Positions 1 through 9,119 of a stretch of DNA of 64,000 bases are shown piece by piece (position 1 is the first letter of the stretch; the number at the start of each line of letters is the position of its first letter). Under the pieces are notes generated by a model. The model searched no databases, was not told the origin of the DNA, and worked only from the letters and a program-made list of their open reading frames with translations. Where the stretch lies: positions 620,001-684,000 of the forward strand of contig NZ_JANUDX010000001.1 in assembly GCF_024810105.1 (NCBI RefSeq). Direction: 5' to 3'. Made by a program: the position numbers and the translations under genes. Source of the stretch: Stenotrophomonas sp. BIGb0135. GTDB lineage: Bacteria > Pseudomonadota > Gammaproteobacteria > Xanthomonadales > Xanthomonadaceae.

Positions 1-395
1 CCGTGTTCAACCTGACCCGCCTGTGCGTGCCGCACCTGCAGGACGGCGGTTCGGTGATCAACACCGCCTCGGTCAACTCGAAGAAGCCGACCCCCAACAT
101 CCTGCCCTACTCCGCCACCAAAGGCGCGGTCGCCAATCTCACCATCGGCCTGGCCGGTCTGCTCGCCGAGAAGGGCATCCGGGTCAACGCGGTGTTGCCG
201 GGCCCCATCTGGACCCCCTTCATTCCCGCCGGCATGGCCGCGGAAGAAGTCGAGCAGTTCGGCAGCCAGACGCCCTTCGGTCGCCCCGGCCAACCGGCCG
301 AGCTCGCGTCGGCCTACGTGATGCTCGCCGCCGACAGCGCCAGCTACACCTCCGGCGCACTGCTCACCGTTTCCGGCGGCGCGGTCACCCTGTAA
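1..395 (+). CDS. SDR family oxidoreductase, N-terminus outside window
   Basis: This is the C-terminal ~130 residues of a short-chain dehydrogenase/reductase; the reading frame is open to the left edge, so the start lies outside. The visible part has the catalytic serine in INTASVN and the YSATK (YxxxK) pair, followed by the PG-P-WTPF substrate-loop region and a C-terminal [10 protein letters not shown] strand typical of tetrameric SDRs. It resembles its downstream neighbour closely (same PxWTP, GQP and SYxxG segments), so the two are probably tandem paralogues of the YghA/general-stress type. Such enzymes reduce aldehydes or ketones with NAD(P)H in the cytosol; the substrate cannot be told from sequence. 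The gap to the next gene is 34 bp, so they are probably co-transcribed. Confidence 0.9.
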   Translation, partial: VFNLTRLCVPHLQDGGSVINTASVNSKKPTPNILPYSATKGAVANLTIGLAGLLAEKGIRVNAVLPGPIWTPFIPAGMAAEEVEQFGSQTPFGRPGQPAELASAYVMLAADSASYTSGALLTVSGGAVTL

Positions 396-429
396 GGCCT
401 CGATCCCCCTCCTCCCCCCAAGGATTCCA

Positions 430-1329
430 ATGATGTCCCGCAACCAATACGACATGCAGAACCCGCTGACCCAGTTCCCGCAGCCGACCTACCCGGCGCA
501 GGTACAGACCCCGCCCGGCACCGTTCATGCGCTCAACCCGGCGGCCGACCATGGCGAGAAGAGCTATGTGGGCTTGGGCCGCATGAAGGGCCGCAAGGCG
601 CTGGTGACCGGTGCCGATTCCGGCATCGGTCGCGCCGTGGCAATTGCCTTCGCGCGCGAGGGTGCCGACGTAGCGCTCAACTACCTGCCCGAGGAAGAAA
701 AAGATGCCGCCGACGTGGTGGCGCTGATTGAAGCCGAAGGCCGCAAGGCCGTTGCCATCCCCGGGGACCTCCAGGACGAGCAGTTCTGCCGCGACCTCGT
801 GGCGCAGGCGGTCAACGCGTTGGGTGGGCTGGACGTGCTGGCCAACATCGCCGGCAAGCAGGTGGCCGTGGAGAAGATCGACGACCTCACCACCGAGCAA
901 TTCGACGCCACCTTCCGCACCAACGTGCACGCGTTGTTCTGGGTGTGCAAGGCTGCCCTCCCGCACCTGCCGGCGGGCGCCACCATCATCAACACCGCGT
1001 CCATCCAGGCCTACCAGCCCTCGCCCAACCTGCTGGACTACGCGCCCACCAAGGCCGCCATCGTGAATTTCACCAAGGCGCTGGCCCAGCAGGTGGCCGA
1101 GCGCGGCATCCGGGTCAATGCGGTCGCCCCGGGCCCGGTCTGGACCCCGCTGCAGCCTGCTGGCGGCCAGCCGCCCGAGGCCATCCCGGAATTCGGCTCG
1201 CAGACCCCGCTCAAGCGCGCCGGCCAGCCGGTGGAAATGGCCCCGGCCTACGTGCTGCTGGCCACCCAGGAATCGAGCTACATCACCGGTGAGGTGATCG
1301 GCGCCACCGGCGGCATGCTGCTGCCGTGA
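430..1329 (+). CDS. SDR family oxidoreductase, YghA-like
   Basis: A 299-aa short-chain dehydrogenase. It has the extra ~50-residue N-terminal arm, rich in Pro and Gln and ending in [11 protein letters not shown], that marks the YghA/general-stress-protein-39 subgroup. The nucleotide-binding TGADSGIG lies at residues 60-67, and the catalytic triad is Ser191, Tyr204 and Lys208 (DYAPTK). NADPH is the likely cofactor. The start follows an AAGGA-type ribosome site in the short gap after the upstream paralogue. Its stop codon overlaps the GTG start of the GH15 gene (GTGA), so the three genes look translationally coupled. A role in aldehyde detoxification or osmotic and oxidative stress is inferred from the family, not shown here. 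Confidence 0.92.
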   Translation: MMSRNQYDMQNPLTQFPQPTYPAQVQTPPGTVHALNPAADHGEKSYVGLGRMKGRKALVTGADSGIGRAVAIAFAREGADVALNYLPEEEKDAADVVALIEAEGRKAVAIPGDLQDEQFCRDLVAQAVNALGGLDVLANIAGKQVAVEKIDDLTTEQFDATFRTNVHALFWVCKAALPHLPAGATIINTASIQAYQPSPNLLDYAPTKAAIVNFTKALAQQVAERGIRVNAVAPGPVWTPLQPAGGQPPEAIPEFGSQTPLKRAGQPVEMAPAYVLLATQESSYITGEVIGATGGMLLP

Positions 1330-3149
1330 CCCCAGGCTCCCGCAAGTCCACGCGCGTGCCTGCCACGCGCGACGCGGACGGGTACGCGCCCATCCACGCT
1401 TACGCTGCCATTGGCGATGGGCGCTCCAGCGCGCTCATCGCCCCTGACGGCAGCATCGACTGGTGGTGCGCCCCCTGCATGGACGCACCGCCCTTGCTCG
1501 ACCGCCTGCTCGATGCCCCGGCCGGCGGTCGCTTCGTATTGCAAGCCCGCGACGTCCAGCAGGTGCAGCGGCGCTACCGCGACAACAGCAATGTCTTGGA
1601 GACCGACGTCCGCACCGCCACCGGCCTGGCCCGCGTGACCGAGTCGCTCAACAGCGGCCCCGCCGGGCGGCTGCCCTGGTCCGAGCTGGCCCGCCGCCTG
1701 GAGGGCCTGGAGGGAGAGGTCACCTTCGACCTGCTCTACCAGCCCGGCACGCGCGCCGGAACCTGCACGCCCTGGATGAGCGACACCCCGAACGGCTGCG
1801 TGCATCACGCCGGCCCGGTCATGACGATGCTGCGCTACTCCGAACGCGTGGAGATCGACACCTGTGACGACCGGGAACTCCGCGGCAGCCTGACGCTACG
1901 CACCGGCGACCGGGACATCATCGCGCTGCTGGCCTCCCAGGACGAAGTGCTCCCGGTGCCGCCCTTGGCCGATATCGATACCCGTATCGACCGCTCGGAT
2001 CGGGAATGGCGCCAGTGGGTGGACGACCTTCACTGCGACGCCAGCCGCCACGCCGAGGTCATCCGCTCGGCCCTGGCACTCAAATTCCTGTGGTTTGCGC
2101 CGACCGGCGCCATCGCCGCCGCGGTGAGCGCCTCCCTGCCGGAACGCATCAGGGGCGACAAGAACTGGGACTATCGCTACGCCTGGGTGCGGGATGCCGC
2201 ATACGTCATCAAGGCTTTCCTGCGCGTCGGTGCCCTGCCCGATGCCAAGGCCGGCTTCAGCTGGCTGATGACCACGATCGGCCGCCACCGCCCCGGGCTC
2301 GCGCCTTGCTACACGCTGCGCGGCGAACGGGTCGAAAAAGAGCGCTGCATCGACGTGCCGGGCTACCGCAACAGCCAACCGGTCCGCGTGGGCAACGCCG
2401 CCGCCGAGCAATTGCAGACCTGCGCCTACGGTGACGTGCTGGAAATGGCCAGCCGGATGATCGAGGCAGGCCACATCCTGGATCCCACCACCGCCCGCCT
2501 GCTCTTTGAACTGGCCGACGAATGCGCCGACAACTGGATGCGCAAGGACAGCGGCTTCTGGGAACTGGGCGACGCGCAGCACTACACAATGTCCAAGGTG
2601 GAATGCTGGATGGCGCTGCGGCGGGCCTGTGAGCTGGCTGAGGCCGGTCACATCACCACCGCCCGTCTGCCGCGCTGGCAGCGCGAGAAGGACCGCATCC
2701 TCGACTGGGTGGACGCGCACTGCTGGGATGAGGCAAAGCAGAGCTACGTGATGCACGCCGGCAGCGATCGTCTGGATGCGAGCCTGATGCTGGCCTCGCG
2801 CTTCGGCCTGGGCGACGTGCGTCGGGAGCGCTTCATCTCAACGCGAGAGGCCATGCGGCGCGAACTGTCCGATGACAGCGGCGATCTGCTGTGGCGCTAC
2901 AGCGGCATGCAGGACTGCGAAGGCACGTTCATCAGCTGCGCGTTCTGGATGGTGGAGGCCTACGGCCTGCTGGGCGAGAAGGAAGAAGCCAATCGCTTGT
3001 TCGGTGCGCTGCTGGCCCGCGTCCAGAACGACGTGGGCCTGATGCCGGAGATGTGGGATCCCCAGCAGGAACAGGGGCTCGGCAACACACCACAGGGCCT
3101 GAGCCACCTGGCCCTGGTGCACGCCGCTTATGCGATAGACGGCCAGTGA
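1326..3149 (+). CDS. Glycoside hydrolase family 15 (glucoamylase/trehalase-like)
   Basis: A 607-aa cytosolic GH15 protein with no signal peptide. It has an N-terminal beta-sandwich, opening with the family's [22 protein letters not shown] segment, and a C-terminal (alpha/alpha)6 catalytic barrel. The family signature [12 protein letters not shown] is at about 280-291. The C-terminal active-site block PEMWDP plus [16 protein letters not shown] is present. Family members hydrolyse alpha-glucosidic bonds (maltodextrin ends or trehalose); the substrate here is undetermined. The start is a GTG that overlaps the TGA of the preceding SDR gene. Pairing with stress-type SDRs suggests a role in compatible-solute or glucan turnover, which is inference. 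Confidence 0.92.
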   Translation: MTPGSRKSTRVPATRDADGYAPIHAYAAIGDGRSSALIAPDGSIDWWCAPCMDAPPLLDRLLDAPAGGRFVLQARDVQQVQRRYRDNSNVLETDVRTATGLARVTESLNSGPAGRLPWSELARRLEGLEGEVTFDLLYQPGTRAGTCTPWMSDTPNGCVHHAGPVMTMLRYSERVEIDTCDDRELRGSLTLRTGDRDIIALLASQDEVLPVPPLADIDTRIDRSDREWRQWVDDLHCDASRHAEVIRSALALKFLWFAPTGAIAAAVSASLPERIRGDKNWDYRYAWVRDAAYVIKAFLRVGALPDAKAGFSWLMTTIGRHRPGLAPCYTLRGERVEKERCIDVPGYRNSQPVRVGNAAAEQLQTCAYGDVLEMASRMIEAGHILDPTTARLLFELADECADNWMRKDSGFWELGDAQHYTMSKVECWMALRRACELAEAGHITTARLPRWQREKDRILDWVDAHCWDEAKQSYVMHAGSDRLDASLMLASRFGLGDVRRERFISTREAMRRELSDDSGDLLWRYSGMQDCEGTFISCAFWMVEAYGLLGEKEEANRLFGALLARVQNDVGLMPEMWDPQQEQGLGNTPQGLSHLALVHAAYAIDGQ

Positions 3150-3318
3150 AGCCGGTGCCAGTGGGTTGAATCCGCCGTCTTGGCGCTCCCGGCCAGCCAC
3201 TGGTGTCAGCTCCAAACGGCACCGCAGCGTTGACGGACCAACGCTGCCGCCCGTCACGACAATCCCGTCACGGGTTTCCGGAGATGCTCTGATCACCCCC
3301 CCCTGTTCAGGAGCAACG

Positions 3319-3645
3319 ATGCCCACCTCAGCATCCTTTGTCATCCGCTCCTTTGAAGCGAGCTATGCCTCTTCCGGCTCGGTAGAGCGGATCCTCGCGC
3401 TGACCGTCGCCTGCGGCCATTGCAGCACGACCACCACGTCAACCTTCGGCTCCCTGATGGAGCTTCCCGGTGGCGCGCTGTTCCGCTGCGGGCAGTGCGG
3501 CTCGCATCACGCCGTCAGCAACGCGCGGCTCTCGGCGATTGGCGAGCCTTCCAGGCGTACCGCGCAGCCACCGTTGGCACCGGACATCCAGCTCAACCCA
3601 CGCTTGCCCGTGTTTGACCGGGCGCTGGCCATCGCAATCCGGTAG
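3319..3645 (+). CDS. Small cysteine-pair protein, unknown function
   Basis: A 108-aa unknown protein. The start chosen is the ATG preceded by AGGAGCAACG; the frame is open further upstream but with no better start. It carries two CxxC pairs (CGHC near residue 33 and CGQC near residue 59), the spacing of a small zinc ribbon, followed by a Pro/Arg-rich tail. No signal peptide or membrane segment is visible. It stands alone after the GH15 gene at the start of a stretch of poorly conserved small genes. I do not recognise the family; a metal-binding fold is an inference from the cysteines. Confidence 0.5.
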   Translation: MPTSASFVIRSFEASYASSGSVERILALTVACGHCSTTTTSTFGSLMELPGGALFRCGQCGSHHAVSNARLSAIGEPSRRTAQPPLAPDIQLNPRLPVFDRALAIAIR

Positions 3646-3793
3646 CCGCTCGCGGACGTCCTGGCCTCGGCCTCGACGTCCATTCTCACCGTCCTGTGCT
3701 TCCCTTGGACGTCGCATTCTGGTCCCGCTCGGATGACGCCTCAGCGTCGTCCTTCCCGGCGTGAGCATGCGCTGCGGTCGGCCACGCGCCCAA

Positions 3794-4210
3794 TCACACG
3801 CTGCTGCTCATCTCCATCGGGGCGTCATTAATCCGTCTCGCCGGAAGCGGCGTATGCAGGGAAACCGCCGATTGACGAGCGCCGTCAGCGCCCCGATCGG
3901 GCGCCTCCGGGAACGCGGTGTCCTTCTCTTCAAGGCCCTCCTGCACCGAGGCAAGCAATCGGCTCGCACAGCGAACAGCGCTCCCGAGGGACGTGTCCAG
4001 CCCCACGAGGTAAACAAAGCAGCCGTCGAACTTCGCCGACGCCGTCTCCAAGCCTTCTGAATAGGTCATCTCCCGTTTAAGTGCCTTGAACCAGCGCTTG
4101 GGCGGCTCGGCGTCCAGTTCGATCACGACGGCGGCCTCGCCGAAGTCCAGCGGCATCGCTTCGATCCTCAAGACCTTGGGGCCTGATGGGGTTTTTACGG
4201 TAGCGGCCAT
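3794..4210 (-). CDS. Hypothetical protein (138 aa)
   Basis: An unrecognised 138-aa protein. The ATG at 4210 has a good ribosome site (AGAGGAGAAGGGCA) just upstream, so a longer frame reaching 4342 was not used. The sequence is soluble, with an ordered first ~95 residues (alternating hydrophobic strands, then the helix-like ALKREMTYSEGLETA and the strand CFVYLVGLD) and a charged, low-complexity C-terminal tail. No motif, signal peptide or membrane span is evident. It lies between unknown genes in what looks like accessory DNA. Confidence 0.6.
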   Translation of the reverse strand: MAATVKTPSGPKVLRIEAMPLDFGEAAVVIELDAEPPKRWFKALKREMTYSEGLETASAKFDGCFVYLVGLDTSLGSAVRCASRLLASVQEGLEEKDTAFPEAPDRGADGARQSAVSLHTPLPARRINDAPMEMSSSV

Positions 4211-4296
4211 TGCCCTTCTCCTCTGGAACAATGACGGGAAAGTACCCAAAGCAGGCGCCAAGACCGCGTCAAAATTCGCTGACTGCAGGGCGGTTT

Positions 4297-4581
4297 TCAA
4301 GCATCGCTGCGCTCCATGGCAAAGCTCACGACCGTCACGCAACTCGGCGCGTCACGCCGGTTTTGTTTGAGGAGTTCCCCGGGCGTGTGGTCGGGCCCTG
4401 CTTGCAAGGCCGCGTAGCCGTCCCAGGCCATCATCGGTGCCGCACCGCGTGGGAGTGCGGCGTCAGAAATGGCAGCAGCATGGTCCTGCTCGCGCTGAAG
4501 GTCAGCGGCGGTCACTTCCCGCACGACGTTGTCGCGATGGGGGTCCGACGGCGCGAAGCACGCGGCCAACCCCAGCAACAA
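4297..4581 (-). CDS. Possible lipoprotein fragment, doubtful
   Basis: A 94-aa frame that would begin with TTG and open with LLGLAAC, which looks like the end of a lipoprotein signal peptide (lipobox LAAC). A TGA three codons upstream means the usual basic n-region is missing. It could be a gene with a damaged 5' end, a gene with a very short signal, or a chance frame. The remainder has no recognisable domain. No strong ribosome site is seen. Low confidence. Confidence 0.3.
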   Translation of the reverse strand: MLLGLAACFAPSDPHRDNVVREVTAADLQREQDHAAAISDAALPRGAAPMMAWDGYAALQAGPDHTPGELLKQNRRDAPSCVTVVSFAMERSDA

Positions 4582-5029
4582 AGTGCCTGCTCAAAGGGGC
4601 GTTGGCACTGCACCGCGCTTGGCTGAGAGTATCCATAGCCCACACTCGGCTGACGGGAGTGTGGGCAGCTTACTTCCAGCACCGGATGCAGGCCACCATG
4701 TCGAGCCAGGAGAGACAGCATAATTGCGACCGGATCAGGCGGGGCAAGGCGCTGATAAATGCCCAAGCCTTCGCTGATGCATCCCTGAAGAGATACTTGA
4801 AGCATCGGTTCAGTCTGGAAATTCACCAAAGGCCTCACCGAGCAACTGTTCCATGCCCTGCCACCGCCGAAGGATCGAGCGGAGAGTTTCGTTGATGCGA
4901 CGATCCACGTGAGGCACCGGTGTGAGCGTGTACGAAAGCATTACCTCATGGGTTCGATCTCGCCCGGCACGATCATCTGCCGGCCTGCCTGCTACGCGCT
5001 GCTCGCTCCGCACGGCGCATCGGCCCGCG
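4582..5029. other. Gene-poor stretch
   Basis: No convincing gene was found here. The open frames are short, lack ribosome sites and have unnatural composition. The stretch contains one perfect inverted repeat (listed separately) and ends at the 3' end of the TetR gene. It may be decayed accessory DNA. Confidence 0.5.
4638..4666. repeat. Perfect 10-bp inverted repeat
   Basis: GCCCACACTC, a 9-nt loop, then GAGTGTGGGC. There is no following T-run, so it is not a standard terminator. It lacks the GTAG head of the SMAG repeats found elsewhere in the window. Function unknown. Confidence 0.6.
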
Positions 5030-5611
5030 TCAGGGCGTGGACGCCCCTGACATCCGCGCCAGCACATCCGCCCGGCAGACATCCAGGAGTTCGTCCGCCA
5101 GCGCCGAATCGTCCGGGCAGGAGCGGGACAACACCATGGCCCCAACGGTCTGCGCCATCAACGCGATCCGCCGCGCGCGCGCCTGTTCGGCGGTGGCGGT
5201 GTCGGCCTGCTCTTCCGGGGTGGAAGCGGCCGCCAGCTGCGCCTCGATACCGGCCGCAAAGGCGGCCTTGACCGCCGCCGGCTGACGCGCCGCGTCGGTG
5301 CACAGCGCTGCCATGGTGCAGCCCTGGCCTGGCGCGTCCCGGTGCTCGCGGGAGAGGTAATAGCGCACAAAGCCCTCCCGGTCCGTGCCGGCCGCGGCGT
5401 CGGCCGATTTCGCCAGGCCGCAGCTCGCCGCCTCGGCCATCAGGTCCGCCTTCGACCCAAAGTGCTTGTAGAAGCCGCCGTGGGTGAAGCCGGCGGCCGC
5501 CATCAGATCTGCCACGCCCACGCCGTCGTAGCCCCGCTCCCGGAAGAGCGTGGATGCGGTGTCGACGATGTGCGCCCGGTTGGCCTGCGCCTGTGCCTTG
5601 GTGACCTTCAT
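5030..5611 (-). CDS. TetR/AcrR family regulator
   Basis: A 193-aa TetR-type repressor. Its helix-turn-helix spans about residues 30-50 (GVGVADLMAAAGFTHGGFYKHF), preceded by the typical NRAHIVDTASTLFRERGY helix. The start at 5611 is preceded by GAAGAGAGACC; an in-frame upstream extension exists but is not TetR-like. The C-terminal ligand domain has cysteines (in PGQGCTMAALC and SRSCPDD) that could sense electrophiles, as in NemR-like regulators. It is transcribed divergently from the Old Yellow Enzyme gene across palindromic operators, so it probably represses that operon and itself. The inducer is unknown. Confidence 0.9.
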   Translation of the reverse strand: MKVTKAQAQANRAHIVDTASTLFRERGYDGVGVADLMAAAGFTHGGFYKHFGSKADLMAEAASCGLAKSADAAAGTDREGFVRYYLSREHRDAPGQGCTMAALCTDAARQPAAVKAAFAAGIEAQLAAASTPEEQADTATAEQARARRIALMAQTVGAMVLSRSCPDDSALADELLDVCRADVLARMSGASTP

Positions 5612-5663
5612 GACCCGGTCTCTCTTCACGCTTTGCCTTGGTGGAGCGTACTTTACCACGATA

Positions 5664-5709
5664 GATGACATCCATCATCAAACCGTTGACATCTAAGATG
5701 ACGGTCATC
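5664..5709. promoter_or_regulatory. Candidate TetR operators between tetR and OYE gene
   Basis: GATGAC-G-GTCATC at 5697-5709 is a perfect 13-bp palindrome. GATGA-N6-TCATC at 5664-5679 is a related imperfect one. A TTGACA at 5686-5691 could be the -35 of the rightward promoter. The arrangement fits a TetR dimer binding twice in the divergent promoter region; binding is inferred. Confidence 0.65.
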
Positions 5710-5730
5710 ATCCTTGCGGCGTACGGTCAG

Positions 5731-5745
5731 CCCCCCCCCCCCCCC
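5731..5745. repeat. Homopolymeric tract of 15 C
   Basis: A run of 15 C on the + strand lies about 20 bp after the second operator and 46 bp before the OYE start. It sits in the promoter-to-leader interval and is not translated if the ATG at 5792 is used. Tracts of this length are prone to slippage, so copy number may vary between cells or assemblies. Confidence 0.9.
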
Positions 5746-5791
5746 GCCGGGCAGGCCTCCCCTTCTCGACAATCACGACCCCGCACCCACC

Positions 5792-6889
5792 ATGACCCTC
5801 TCCCCGCTCTTCCAGTCCTACTCCCTCGGCCCACTGACCCTGGCCAACCGCATCGTGATGGCACCACTGACGCGCAACCGCGCCGGTGCCGGCCTGGTGC
5901 CGAGCCCGCTTGCGGCCACCTACTACGCCCAGCGCGCCTCGGCCGGCCTGATCATCACCGAGGCCACCCAGATCTCGGCCCAGGCCCAGGGCTACCAGGA
6001 CACGCCGGGGCTCTACACCCGGGACCAGATCGACGGCTGGCGCGCGGTCACCGATGCCGTGCATGCCCGTGGCGGGCGCATCTTCGTGCAGCTGTGGCAC
6101 GTGGGCCGCATCTCGCATGTGGATCTGCAGCCGGGCAACGCCGCGCCCGTGTCCGCCTCGGCCATCCGAGCGCAAACCAAGACCTTCGTCCACAACGGCT
6201 TTGTCGACGTCTCCGAACCACGCGCATTGGAGATCGACGAGCTGCCCGCCCTCGTCAACGACTTCCGCCAGGCCGCCGCCAATGCCATCGCCGCCGGTTT
6301 TGACGGCGTGGAGATCCACGGTGCCAACGGCTACCTGCTCGAACAGTTCATCAAGGACGGCGCCAACCAGCGCACCGATGCCTACGGCGGCTCCATCGAG
6401 AACCGCGCGCGCCTGCTGCTGGAGGTCACCGCCGCCGTGGCCGCGGAGATCGGCGCGGACCGCACCGGCGTGCGCATTTCCCCGGTCTCGCCGGCCAATG
6501 CCATCGCCACGGTCAGCGACCCGCAGCCGCAGTACGACTACATCGTCGACCAGCTCAGCGCGCTGGGCATCGTCTACCTGCACGTGGTCGAGGGCGCGAC
6601 CGGCGGCCCGCGTGACGTGGCGCCCTTCGACTTCGATGGGCTGCGCGCCCGTTTCAAGGGGACCTATCTGGCCAACAACGGCTACGACGCGGACCTGGCC
6701 AACGCACACCTCGCCGACGGCAAGGCGGACCTCGTCACGTTTGGCCGCGCCTTCATCAGCAATCCCGATCTGGTTGAACGCCTGAAGACCGGCGCGCCCT
6801 TGAACGCGTTGAACCCCGCCACGTTGTACGGCGGCGGCGCAGCGGGCTACACCGACTATCCCGCGTTGACCGATACCACGGCGCAGTAA
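5792..6889 (+). CDS. Old Yellow Enzyme family alkene reductase (NemA-like)
   Basis: A 365-aa FMN-dependent ene-reductase. It has the OYE TIM barrel starting at LFQSYSLGPLTLANRIVMAP, flavin-contacting Thr27 (PLTRNR), and the HxxN pair His176/Asn179 with proton-donor Tyr181 (EIHGANGYL). The signature QRTDAYGGSIENRARL follows, then the C-terminal FGRAFISNPDLVERL. These enzymes reduce activated C=C bonds of enals, enones, maleimides or nitro compounds with NAD(P)H. The ATG at 5792 was chosen; a TTG further left would add a poly-proline stretch read from the C-tract and is unlikely. It is divergent from a TetR repressor and heads a redox operon with the next two genes, fitting an electrophile-response unit. 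Confidence 0.95.
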   Translation: MTLSPLFQSYSLGPLTLANRIVMAPLTRNRAGAGLVPSPLAATYYAQRASAGLIITEATQISAQAQGYQDTPGLYTRDQIDGWRAVTDAVHARGGRIFVQLWHVGRISHVDLQPGNAAPVSASAIRAQTKTFVHNGFVDVSEPRALEIDELPALVNDFRQAAANAIAAGFDGVEIHGANGYLLEQFIKDGANQRTDAYGGSIENRARLLLEVTAAVAAEIGADRTGVRISPVSPANAIATVSDPQPQYDYIVDQLSALGIVYLHVVEGATGGPRDVAPFDFDGLRARFKGTYLANNGYDADLANAHLADGKADLVTFGRAFISNPDLVERLKTGAPLNALNPATLYGGGAAGYTDYPALTDTTAQ

Positions 6890-6948
6890 CCCGCCGACAG
6901 CTCCCTGCCGCACATCCCCGTTCGCCCCCCCATTCCAAGAGACACCCC

Positions 6949-7731
6949 ATGAGCCTGCTTCCCACCGTCCTCATCACCGGGGCCTCCAGCGGCATCGGCA
7001 CCGTCTACGCCGAACGCTTCGCCCGCCGCGGCCACGACCTGGTGCTGGTCGCGCGCGACACGGCGCGCCTGGAAACATTGGCCGCCCGCCTGCGAAAGGA
7101 TACCGGCGTCGCTGTGGACGTCCTGCCGGCCGACCTCACCCAGCGCGCCGATCTGGCCACCGTGGAAACCCGCCTGCGCGACGATGCCCGCATCGGCATC
7201 CTGATCAACAATGCGGGCATGGCCCAGTCCGGCGGCTTCACCGACCAATCGGCCGACAGCATCGAACACCTGGTCACCCTCAACACCACCGCCCTGACGC
7301 GCCTGGCCGCAGCCATCGCCCCGCGGCTGGCCAACGCCGGCGAAGGCGCAATCGTCAACATCGGCTCGGTGGTGGGCCTGGCCCCCGAGTTCGGCATGTC
7401 CGTCTACGGTGCGAGCAAGGCCTTCGTCCTGTTCCTGTCGCAGGGGCTCAGCCTGGAGCTGTCGCCCAAGGGCGTCTACGTGCAGGCCGTGCTGCCCGCA
7501 GCCACCCGCACCGAGATCTGGGAGCGTGCCGGCATCGACATCAACACGTTGCCGGAGGTGATGGATGTCGGCGAGCTGGTGGATGCCGCCCTGGTCGGCT
7601 TCGATCGCCGCGAGACCGTGACCATTCCGCCCTTGCACGTGGCCGCACGCTGGGACACGCTGGAGGCATCGCGCCAGGGCCTGCTCTCGGACATCCGCCA
7701 GGCGCAGGCAGCGGAGCGCTATCGCCCATGA
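6949..7731 (+). CDS. SDR family oxidoreductase
   Basis: A 260-aa classical short-chain dehydrogenase. TGASSGIG is at 10-17, NNAG at 87-90, and the catalytic residues are Ser140, Tyr153 and Lys157 (YGASK). The C-terminal part resembles the DltE/YbbO-like SDRs that accept diverse carbonyls. It is 59 bp downstream of the OYE gene, and its stop overlaps the ATG of the following dehydrogenase (ATGA), so the three are very probably one operon under the TetR regulator. The substrate is unknown. Confidence 0.93.
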   Translation: MSLLPTVLITGASSGIGTVYAERFARRGHDLVLVARDTARLETLAARLRKDTGVAVDVLPADLTQRADLATVETRLRDDARIGILINNAGMAQSGGFTDQSADSIEHLVTLNTTALTRLAAAIAPRLANAGEGAIVNIGSVVGLAPEFGMSVYGASKAFVLFLSQGLSLELSPKGVYVQAVLPAATRTEIWERAGIDINTLPEVMDVGELVDAALVGFDRRETVTIPPLHVAARWDTLEASRQGLLSDIRQAQAAERYRP

Positions 7732-8726
7732 AAGCCTTCCTCATCGATCGGTATGGCAAGAACGAAACGGGGCACATCGATGACGTGCCAACGCCAGCGC
7801 TGCGCGACGGCGATGTGCTCATCCGCGTGCACGCGGCCAGCGTCAACGCGCTGGACCCCAAGATCCGGCGTGGCGAATTCAAGGTGATCCTGCCGTATCG
7901 CCTGCCGCTGATCCTGGGCAACGACCTGGCCGGCACGGTGGAGCGTGTGGGCGCCGGCGTTTCCCAGTTCAAACCGGGCGATGAGGTGTACGCACGTCCC
8001 GACGATGACCGCATCGGGACGTTCGCCGAGTTCATCGCCGTCAACGCCGCCGCCGTGGCACTCAAGCCCAATAACCTCACCATGGTGGAGGCCGCCTCGC
8101 TACCTCTGGTCGCGCTGACCGCGTGGCAGGCCCTGGTCGAAACCGCCCAGCTGAAGCCTGGGCAGAAGGTCTTCATCCAGGCCGGCTCTGGCGGCGTCGG
8201 CACCGTGGCGATCCAGCTGGCCAAACACCTTGGCGCGTTCGTTGCCACCACCACCAGTACGCCCAACGTGGCATGGGTGAAGGCGCTGGGTGCGGATGTG
8301 GTCATCGACTACAGGCAGCAGGATTTCGCCACGCAACTGCGCGACTACGATGTGGTGCTCAACAGCCTGGGCAAGGAGGAACTGGAGCGCTCGCTGCAGA
8401 TCCTCAAGCCGGGTGGCCACCTCATCTCCATCTCGGGCCCGCCCACGCCCGCCTTCGCTGCCGCGCGTGGACTGGCCTGGCCGCTGAAGCAGGTCATGCG
8501 CCTGCTCAGCCATGGCATCCGCAGCAGGGCCAGGAAGAAGGCGGTCACGTATACCTTCGTCTTCATGCGGGCCGAAGGGGCGCAACTGAGCGCCATCACC
8601 TCGCTTGTCGAGTCCGGCGCACTCGCACCGGTCATCGACCGGGTGTTTCCGTTCCAGGACACCCAGGGCGCGCTGGCGTATGTGGAGAGTGGGCGGGCGA
8701 AGGGCAAAGTGGTGGTGGAGCTGTAA
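7728..8726 (+). CDS. NADP-dependent quinone reductase-like (zinc-free MDR) dehydrogenase
   Basis: A 332-aa medium-chain dehydrogenase of the quinone oxidoreductase branch. GNDLAGTV lies at 64-71 in the GroES-like domain, and AGSGGVGTVAIQLAK at 152-166 is the NADPH-binding Rossmann turn. Zinc ligands of true alcohol dehydrogenases are absent. Family members reduce quinones or alpha,beta-unsaturated carbonyls. Translationally coupled to the upstream SDR (ATGA overlap), it completes the OYE-SDR-MDR operon, which as a set suits detoxification of reactive carbonyls and quinones. Confidence 0.93.
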   Translation: MKAFLIDRYGKNETGHIDDVPTPALRDGDVLIRVHAASVNALDPKIRRGEFKVILPYRLPLILGNDLAGTVERVGAGVSQFKPGDEVYARPDDDRIGTFAEFIAVNAAAVALKPNNLTMVEAASLPLVALTAWQALVETAQLKPGQKVFIQAGSGGVGTVAIQLAKHLGAFVATTTSTPNVAWVKALGADVVIDYRQQDFATQLRDYDVVLNSLGKEELERSLQILKPGGHLISISGPPTPAFAAARGLAWPLKQVMRLLSHGIRSRARKKAVTYTFVFMRAEGAQLSAITSLVESGALAPVIDRVFPFQDTQGALAYVESGRAKGKVVVEL

Positions 8727-8727
8727 G

Positions 8728-8751
8728 CAGGCGCGCGCAAGCCCGCGCTAC
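8728..8751 (-). repeat. Single SMAG-like REP
   Basis: On the minus strand GTAGCGCGGGCTTGCGCGCG begins at 8751, overlapping the TAG stop of the XRE gene. The GTAG head plus GC-rich hairpin fits the REP family of this genus. It sits between convergent genes and may act as a terminator or mRNA-end stabiliser. Confidence 0.5.
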
Positions 8752-9065
8752 CTCGTCGCCTTGCGCCGCACGTCCAGAAGCAACGCGTCCTGCGCCTTGC
8801 CAGACAGCTTGCCGAACTCATCAATGAGCTCGGCAAGCTGGTCGGTTTCAGCAAACAGATAGGCGATGGAAACGCCCAGGGCACGCGTAATCTTCTGCGC
8901 TGTCTCAATGTCGAAATTGTGCACGGCCCGCTCGTACCGGTTGATGCGAACGCCCGCAACCTCTTCTGGCAATCCCACAAGCACCCCCAACGCGCGTTGA
9001 GTCAGGCCCTGCTTGAGCCGGCACGCCTTGAGGCGGTTGGCGATCTCAGACCCCGCCGCCAACAC
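8748..9065 (-). CDS. XRE-family helix-turn-helix regulator
   Basis: A 105-aa protein with a lambda-repressor-type HTH at about residues 8-64 (IANRLKACRLKQGLTQRALG, then INRYERAVHNFDIETAQKIT and a VSIAYLF helix). A short helical C-terminus follows. The start is a GTG at 9065, since a stop lies three codons behind the nearest upstream ATG. It is divergent from the TonB-dependent receptor gene, with only about 55 bp between starts, so it may control that promoter. Confidence 0.88.
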   Translation of the reverse strand: MLAAGSEIANRLKACRLKQGLTQRALGVLVGLPEEVAGVRINRYERAVHNFDIETAQKITRALGVSIAYLFAETDQLAELIDEFGKLSGKAQDALLLDVRRKATR

Positions 9066-9119
9066 CCAATCGCCCTACATGTTAATATTTCTCATTCGCA
9101 CCTACCCCATCCCACCCCG

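Noticed and set aside
4437..5145. Several 90-150 codon frames on both strands left of the TetR gene
   Set aside because: No ribosome sites, overlapping one another in different frames, no recognisable domains.
5714..5791. TTG start for the OYE gene upstream of the ATG
   Set aside because: It would translate the C-tract as poly-proline; no ribosome site, and the family start is at 5792.
9075..9105. Fur box before the TonB-dependent receptor
   Set aside because: TTAATATTTCTCATTCG has only partial similarity to the GATAATGATAATCATTATC consensus; not enough to call.
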